Part shown: piece after piece, positions 58,015 to 64,000 of the stretch
Numbering within the stretch: position 1 is the stretch's first letter
How the letters are laid out: each line of letters begins with the position of its first letter
NCBI RefSeq assembly: GCF_030253575.1
Contig: NC_080559.1
Span: 8,026,501 to 8,090,500 of the forward strand
Length of the DNA stretch: 64,000 bases
Reading direction: 5' to 3'
Source: Rhododendron vialii
Taxonomy: Eukaryota; Streptophyta; Magnoliopsida; Ericales; Ericaceae
Notes under the pieces: generated by a model
What the model was told of the DNA's origin: nothing
What the model saw: only the letters and a program-made list of their open reading frames with translations
Databases searched by the model: none
Program-made: the position numbers and the translations under genes

Positions 58015-58225
58015 GGGGATTCCTGTAGTGCAGCCGGCACTGCAAGGTGTGTAGGACGGCTGATTCGGCCGTCCATTTTGGCACCAACGGTTCGGATTTA
58101 ATCCGAACTCCTATTGATCCAAGCCGTCCATTATTTGGATTAAAATTCGAGTCGTTCATTGCCGAGATGGACAGCCCAGATGCGCCCTGCAGGGCCTGTA
58201 GGGCACCCCGCCCTACAGAATCCCC
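58015..58225. mobile_element. Small MITE with GGGGATTC ends
   Basis: GGGGATTCCTGTAG (58015) pairs with CTACAGAATCCCC (to 58225). The interior holds 'cggccgtcca' and 'agccgtccatt' motifs like those of the fold-back elements. GGAT stands at both flanks; the duplication is uncertain. Confidence 0.5.
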
Positions 58226-59100
58226 GGATCCGCCTTGACATCTTCTCCTCTCCACATCTGCCATGTCTAACCGTCCCAATTTCCAAGGCGGCCGTCACGG
58301 CGTAGACCCCAACAGCGGACGCAGCGCACATCGTGGTGGCGGCAGTGGGGGGGAGGGCGCGGAGAGCAGCGGTGGTGGGACCCCGTCTGGCTCGCCGAGC
58401 GCCTGAGACAACAAGCAGCAGAGGTACAATTGCAGGCTCCACTTCAAGGTTTTCTTGGCAATTGCATGATCAGTTAAAGGTCGAGCTTTAAATTTTATTT
58501 AGAATTATAATAGCCTTTTTCTTTTCGGAAACTTGAAGATTGTATATTTTTTATTTTGTTGTTAGTATAAGTTAGATCACGCCAACCTCCTCTCCGTAGG
58601 AATCTAACCCTAAACCTTACGCCTCAAAGGATTTTGAACAATCATACCCTACACAACTGTTGGGCCAAACTCCAAAGTTTAAAATTGTTTAGTTTCACCC
58701 ACTATGATTTTGAACAATTCAAACTGTCTGTAACTGTATATTAACTACCATATGAACTGTGTGATTTGTCTTGTGCACTGGTCATTTCAGAGTCCTGGGG
58801 GTTGAAAATAAGAGCTAAGGGTTTAAACCTACTGGCGCACGCAGGTTCTGGTGTGGCACTCGCAGGTCTGGTCAGCATGCAGTTGCTTGATCAGTGCATG
58901 CTGGTTTCTTCCTGCGCATGTCACTCCAAAACAGTGGCCTCCCAGTTTGTTTAAACTCCCACATGAGTCTATTTTCATCCTATTCAAATTGTTTTAATAA
59001 GTGAGTATGTCATCTATCACATCCTGCAAACTTGTTACAGTTTTAATCCCCTTAAACTGTTCCCCGCCCTAATTGGCTAAAAATTGATTAATTAGAAAGA
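58226..59100. other. Intergenic, no gene seen
   Basis: GC-rich to about 58430, then AT-rich. Frames show no recognised domain. Confidence 0.4.
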
Positions 59101-59101
59101 A

Positions 59102-59400
59102 TCGCAAATGGTTTACAAATGCTCTAGTAGAGACTGATCTCCGGATTGGGCGAGAGGCGTGCCTTAAAACCCTTTCCCTCTCGTAACCTGGCTCCTGAAC
59201 CTCAGATATTAAGGTGACGACGGACCAGTCTACAAGCCTTTTTCAAATCAAACAACGTAGCAAACGTTTCAAGTTCGGTTCCTTGTGTGTCGGACTTTCA
59301 AACCCAAGTGGTGACTCTGAATTGAGCATTTCGTAGCACTTCCAAAAAGGGGCACACCCGCTTATTGCGATGCGATTTTCGGGGCGTGTGCCCACAGTAG
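59102..59400 (+). mobile_element. Tat/Ogre-like retrotransposon LTR-leader fragment
   Basis: 'gggcgagaggcgtgcc…aaaacccttt…ctctcgtaac' followed by 'agtggtgactctg' is an arrangement found near the LTR/primer-site junction of Tat/Ogre-type Gypsy elements, as I recall them. The same arrangement recurs at 62810-62960. No pol genes are attached. Confidence 0.4.
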
Positions 59401-59866
59401 CTCGTTGAAGTGCACTAGTGAGCTAGCAGAACCTCCGTGTCCGTATATGTCAATACTGCATTGTTTCAAGCAAAGCAATGGAATAACATTTAGAATAGCA
59501 TCAAAAGCATTAATTCATTTGTAATTAAAAGCAATTTACTAGAGTCTCATCGTAGTCCATCCAAAAGAAATGTGGCGGTCCTGACTTTTCAAGAGTAAGT
59601 CCCCTGGATAGCTAGCGCTAGCAGGGATGTAGCTAGTCATGCCCACTAGCTCAAAGAAGTGTAACCGTGGAGCGTAAGTCGTGGAGGAAAAAGTAAGGAG
59701 CGTACCCTTCAAGAAAGCCTGCACTTCCTGAACCGCGGTGACTCGTTCCTCCATCGCCTCCTCCGGCTCGGGTCCTCCCCCAGGCACCCTCGTCTCCTCA
59801 GCACCTGGCTCAGCAAAGCCCCTAACAGTGTGGCCACAGCCCTCTCCTCAGGAGACCCAACACCTC

Positions 59867-60331
59867 TCAGTATGTCTGTAGCTCTGGGATCAACTCCAAA
59901 AGCTTCGAAGATATCCCGTGGGTCCGCCCTCTCAAAAAAAAAAACCCCTCGGCTAAGGGAATCGGCCGAGAAGCTCTGATCCCGCTCTCGTCGCCTTGCG
60001 GTATCACCACGGACGATCTCAAGATCGGTGTTGCAGCAAAGTGTCCAGCTGTTGCAACCTCACGGTCAGCCGCGACCTCCTCGTCGCCGGTCGCCTCCTC
60101 CTTCGCGACCGTGAGCAAATCCTCCACCGTAGGGGTGTGACGGAGCCCCTCTCCGCTCGTGGCACCACCACCAAGTGCCTCGGCGTCTCCGCCGGCATCC
60201 CCCGTCGCCGCCGCATCGCCCATGGTAGCCCCCACGCTGCCGGGCACCGTCCCGCTTTCGCCGCCGCTGAGCCTCCCTCCTCTTCCCTTGAACCCATGTT
60301 TCTCCGAATCTCTTGGAGAATGGCAGCCCAC
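59867..60331 (-). other. GC-rich open frame, unidentified
   Basis: An open frame of about 154 codons, without an initial ATG (first Met near 60223), encoding an Ala/Gly/Glu-rich protein with HTPTVEDLLTVAKEEA and IPLAEGFFFLRGRTH. A following minus-strand frame (59539-59787) might belong with it. CpG-rich composition differs from its surroundings. It could be a first exon or a transposon gag region. I do not recognise it. Confidence 0.25.
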
Positions 60332-60399
60332 CGTGGTTTTGCGGAGATCTCAGGTTCTCCAAATCGATTTGTTTCGGGTAAGAGAGAGTAGATCGAGTG

Positions 60400-61130
60400 A
60401 GAGGGAGTGAAGTTGAGAGGAAGTCTGGAGAGAGAGTCGCCAGAGAGAGGGAAAGTCGCCTGAGTTGGTTTTCTGGTTCGTGAGCGCTAAAAAATGAGCG
60501 TGCCCTAGAAGATGAACAGGTGGGACCCGTCTGCGGTCCCAAGCGCAGAGGAGTGTTCCTGATGCTCGGGAGTAGTCTCGGGCTGTAGGATTGTGTTTTG
60601 ATTTCCCCTATCGAAATCTTCTTCATAACTCTCGGAGTGTGCAAGAATTTCAAGTCGATTTTCAAAGGAGCGTGATCTCAAGTGATCGAGCAAAATGTGT
60701 AATTGCTAGATCGGAATATCCAGTGATTTTTGTCATCGTCAAGATAGGATTCTTCTTTTACAGCCACCTCTCAAGAATTGTAAATCCTACCGAAACAGAT
60801 CATTTGGTAATCTGGGTTACTTTGGAAATTATTGTTTGCACAATAGCATGTCACGAATATATTGTATTGTCAAAATTTTTGTCTACCATTTTTCTTGCAT
60901 GCACGTTTGCATTTGCCCCGAAGAATTACGTTTGTCTGATTCCTGCAAAAAAGGGTATGTAGGCAGTCCAAAAGGACCCGACTTCACTTTATTTTCTCAA
61001 ACACTCGTGCATTTTTTGCTAGCATTTGGTTTTGAATTTAGAGTTAGTAGGGCTCGAATTGGGCTGTCTCAAATCTTTGGACGTCACTTGTATCCGGACA
61101 TGATGACAAATGTCGCCCAAAGAGGGACAA
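60400..61130. other. Intergenic, no gene seen
   Basis: Short frames only. Confidence 0.4.
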
Positions 61131-62960
61131 CTGTAGACATCCCAATTTAAACCTCTTGAAATTCCTTAATTTGTGGCTTCGTGGCCCCCCGATGATGAAT
61201 TTGGATTGATACAAGCCTCGGTTAAATTTGAACTTTCCTTCTTGGACTTTCAATGCAATCAAAAAAAATTTGCTAAAATAAGTCCTGAGCGCCCAAGACC
61301 ACTCCTGAGCGCCCAAGACCTTTTTTCAAAAACCCTGATCAAGCTCACTCCCGTGCGCTCATGAGTGACTGTCTCGAGCGCTCAGGACCACTGTGTTGCC
61401 CAATGCGTGCTTTAGCTGTTAGGTTTTTCAGGAATTACATGACGATATTCGTTCAACCTGAGGTCTTTCAGCAAGTCAATCCATCAAAGGCTTGTTGAAG
61501 ACCAATGATCATGTCTTTTTCCCCCAAAAATATTTTATATTTTATTTTCAAAATAAATCCTATTTTTCACTCCCCCCTATATAAACAGTTTTATGCTGCA
61601 TTAGGGGAGGACCACAAAAATTTTCTCTCTTTCACCTCTTATTTTCAAAAACAAAAGACTTCCATTGCCTTCAAAAATCATCCTCAAATATTTTCAAAAA
61701 TTCCAAAAAACACCAAATACATCGAGAAAAATTTAGGAAGTTGAGGATTACATCTGGTCCTAACTTCTTGCATTTTCCCACCCTTCAAAATCATTCAAGA
61801 AGCAAAGCTCTAGTTCAAACCAAGAAGGTAGAAATTCTTCTACTTTTCAACCAAAGGGCTATTATCCCTCTGAGGGAGGTCACCCAGTCCACTCCAGTTC
61901 CTCGTACTGGATGTGTGGTTGAGTGGCCTTAGTGTAAAAACAAGGGCAAAAGAGTCATAAAATAGATTTTTCAACCTGCTCTGGAACACTTCCGAGTTCT
62001 CAGGACCTCTCCTGAGCGCTCAGGAATGGTTTCACCCTTATTTCTCACTTTTCTGGTGAACGTTCAAGGAAAATGAAAGTTTTTCACAAAATACATGGGC
62101 TATACTTTGATATGTTATCGTAAATGACTCACTTTCTAAGGATAGATGCATATTTCCTCCCTCTTTTTTATTCAAAGATAAATATTTTCGACCATTTTCA
62201 GAAGCATCTCATCTTCAAAAAATAGAATGAGAACAACATGTCAAGATCTGTCATCTTTCTGTTCAAACTAAAACCTGGGGTGCAGCTTGTTCCTGGGCAC
62301 TCAAAACTTATTTCGAGCGTCATAAAGTGATGTCAGTATGGCAAAATCTCATTTTCCCTTGAATGTTCTCTTTTCAATACTCTTGGGTGTGCACTGGTCC
62401 TTTCAGAACCCAGTTAGTTTTATTTTAAGTTGTGAGGAAGCAAGACTTGGATGGTTAGGAGTTCTTAGCTGTTTAAGCCCTTTGTTGAGCACTGGTGCAT
62501 GCTAGTAATTATGTGTTGCTGTTTCAAGTATCATTCTGCATCTGTTCTAACCAAGGTTTGTTTGCAGGGTGGTGGCTCAACAGAGTTCCTGAGCACTCAG
62601 GAGTGAACTCCCGAGCGCTGGGGAGTTCTTCCAGTTACAGTTCTTCATTTTCTGTAGTTTTCCATTTTGTATCATCCTACCATCATACATTGTACACTAG
62701 CACCTGTATCCACCTCTTTATTTGATATATCTGTGGATATTTGCTAGTTATTTCATGCAACAAAATATTTTTGATAAAAATCCCACAAATGTCGAGTAGA
62801 GATCAATTTCGTATTGGGCGAGAGGGGTGCCGTAAAACCCTTCCTCTCTCGTAACGTGGCTTCCGAACTCAAATGATCTCTGGTTTTCAATTTCAAACAT
62901 CATTTCTTTGAATAAAATGGTTTCTCGAGTGGCGAACCATAAATCCGGGTGGCGACTCTT
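61131..62960 (+). mobile_element. Putative Tat/Ogre-like LTR with leader
   Basis: TGTAGACATCCCAATTT at 61131 resembles the start of Tat/Ogre LTRs; 'gggcgagaggggtgcc…aaaaccctt' (about 62814) and TGGCGACTC (62950-62958) resemble their 3' LTR end and primer site. In between, the palindrome GAGCGCTCAGGA and variants recur. There is no second LTR in the window, so boundaries are inferred. Confidence 0.38.
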
Positions 62961-63029
62961 CAATTTTTCAAATCAAAACATTTTTTTTGGGTCGTCTCGA
63001 TCCACCCGGGCCTATGGTAGCCCACATAA

Positions 63030-63960
63030 ACCTTATCTGGGACTAGGTTGATCTTTCGCTTGGGCGCAAGATCATTGGGAACAAATGGGTTCTTAAGATC
63101 AAACGCAAAGCAGATGGTTCCATACTAAGCAATAAGACTCTTCTAGTAGCGAAGGGTTACACCCCAATCGCACCCCAATCGCCTTATTCTAGCCTTGGAA
63201 CTATTTTTGGTGGACATTAACCCTAAAGGCTAGGAGCGCAGAGTTTGCAAGCTCCAGTGGTCTATCTATGGCCTAAAACAATCATTCAGGCAGTGGTACC
63301 TGAGATTTCATCGAGCCATTTGGGTTTAAGATGATCAATGAAGGCCATTGCGTGCATATGAGACGGTCCAAAGATAGTGTCTTGATATTGTCATTCTATG
63401 TTGATGACATTTTAGTTGGTTAGAAATGACTAGGAGATGATGTCACCACAAGGTTGTGGTTATCCTTCACTTATGAGATGAAGGAATGGGCAAAGCAAGC
63501 TATGTGCTCAGAGTTGAGATCTTGAGGGAACTTTCTAGGAAGATTCTTTGTTTAAGAATGTTTTTAGAACGATTCCGGAGACAAAGCTGCAAACCTTAAC
63601 ACTCATATTGCTAAAGGCAAGACTTGGACTTAACATGGAACCTAAAACTCCTGAAGAGTTGGAACAGATGGCCCACGTGCCCTATTTAAGTACCGTTGGC
63701 AGCTTATAAGTAGTTATTGATCCAATCTTGGTCGTGATCGTTGGCAAGCAGTCAATAGGATATTAGAATATCTCTAATGGACTGCTAATTCTATGCTTTG
63801 CTTCTAAGTTGTGAATCTATGCCTAGTTGGGTCAAAGATATTGTTGTGCAAAAAGGAAGTGATTATAAAACACATAGCTACAAGTCGCATAGTTGTATGC
63901 CCTTTGTCTAAGCCCATTGCTAAGGGGTCTTTTGAGACTTATGATAAAGTTTTAGGACTG
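63030..63960 (+). pseudogene. Copia reverse transcriptase / RNase H remnant
   Basis: Pieces in order: IIGNKWVLKIKRKADGS (63072-63122), LLVAKGYTP (about 63140), LQWSIYGLKQSFRQWYLRF (about 63250-63310), LSFYVDDILVG (63386-63420), MEPKTPEELEQMAHVPY (about 63635-63685), STVGSL (about 63690), and a C-terminal KHIATSRIVVCPLSKPIAKG-like piece (about 63870-63935). Stops and frameshifts separate them. The YVDD catalytic motif is still present. Not closely similar to Copia-1 or Copia-2. Confidence 0.82.
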
Positions 63961-64000
63961 CGTAGATGATGATAGATGTGTTTTATTTATTAATTTTATT

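Noticed and set aside
1..64000. CRISPR array, prophage, bacterial defence island or biosynthetic operon
   Set aside because: No direct-repeat/spacer array, no prokaryotic gene organisation; all recognised content is plant nuclear.

Overview
The window looks like nuclear DNA of a flowering plant, most likely a eudicot. It is AT-rich, carries intron-containing gene fragments with GT/AG borders, encodes homologues of plastid proteins (acetolactate synthase with a transit-peptide-like leader, carotenoid isomerase, plastid FtsZ1), and is dense in plant-type LTR retrotransposons and MITEs. I see no bacterial or viral operon structure. The species cannot be determined from sequence alone.

The host-gene core is a small family of intronless acetolactate synthase (ALS/AHAS) genes. 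ALS-A (minus strand, 1104-2776) is split by a 922-bp solo LTR with a 5-bp target duplication and cut off at 1104 by another LTR end. ALS-B (plus, 13007-14887) keeps a complete 626-codon frame, but it has Arg at the position of the herbicide-contact Trp and lacks about 17 residues just after it, plus two smaller gaps. ALS-C (plus, 48307-54800) has a premature stop, a ruined ThDP motif and a young Copia element near its 3' end. B and C share some deletions, so they probably descend from an already divergent copy.

A second host component is a mosaic on the plus strand: two exons of a plastid FtsZ1 gene (about 32.9-33.3 kb), a decayed Ty3/Gypsy chromovirus lacking its 5' end (about 33.8-38.6 kb), and the 3' exons of a carotenoid isomerase (CRTISO) gene carrying two stops and a frameshift (about 38.9-42.2 kb).

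Most of the rest is mobile DNA. There are two near-intact Copia elements (23680-28401 and 50022-54722, both minus strand, with open polyproteins and almost identical LTRs) and three solo LTRs with 5-bp target duplications (1299-2220, 3490-6365, 44699-46434). There are also hAT-like elements with TAGGG ends, fold-back MITEs, a Tourist-like MITE containing a fold-back element, a SINE-like unit, Copia debris (8.0 kb and 63.0-64.0 kb) and Tat/Ogre-like LTR leader sequence (59.1 and 61.1-63.0 kb). The only cellular gene with an open frame is ALS-B, and its function is doubtful.
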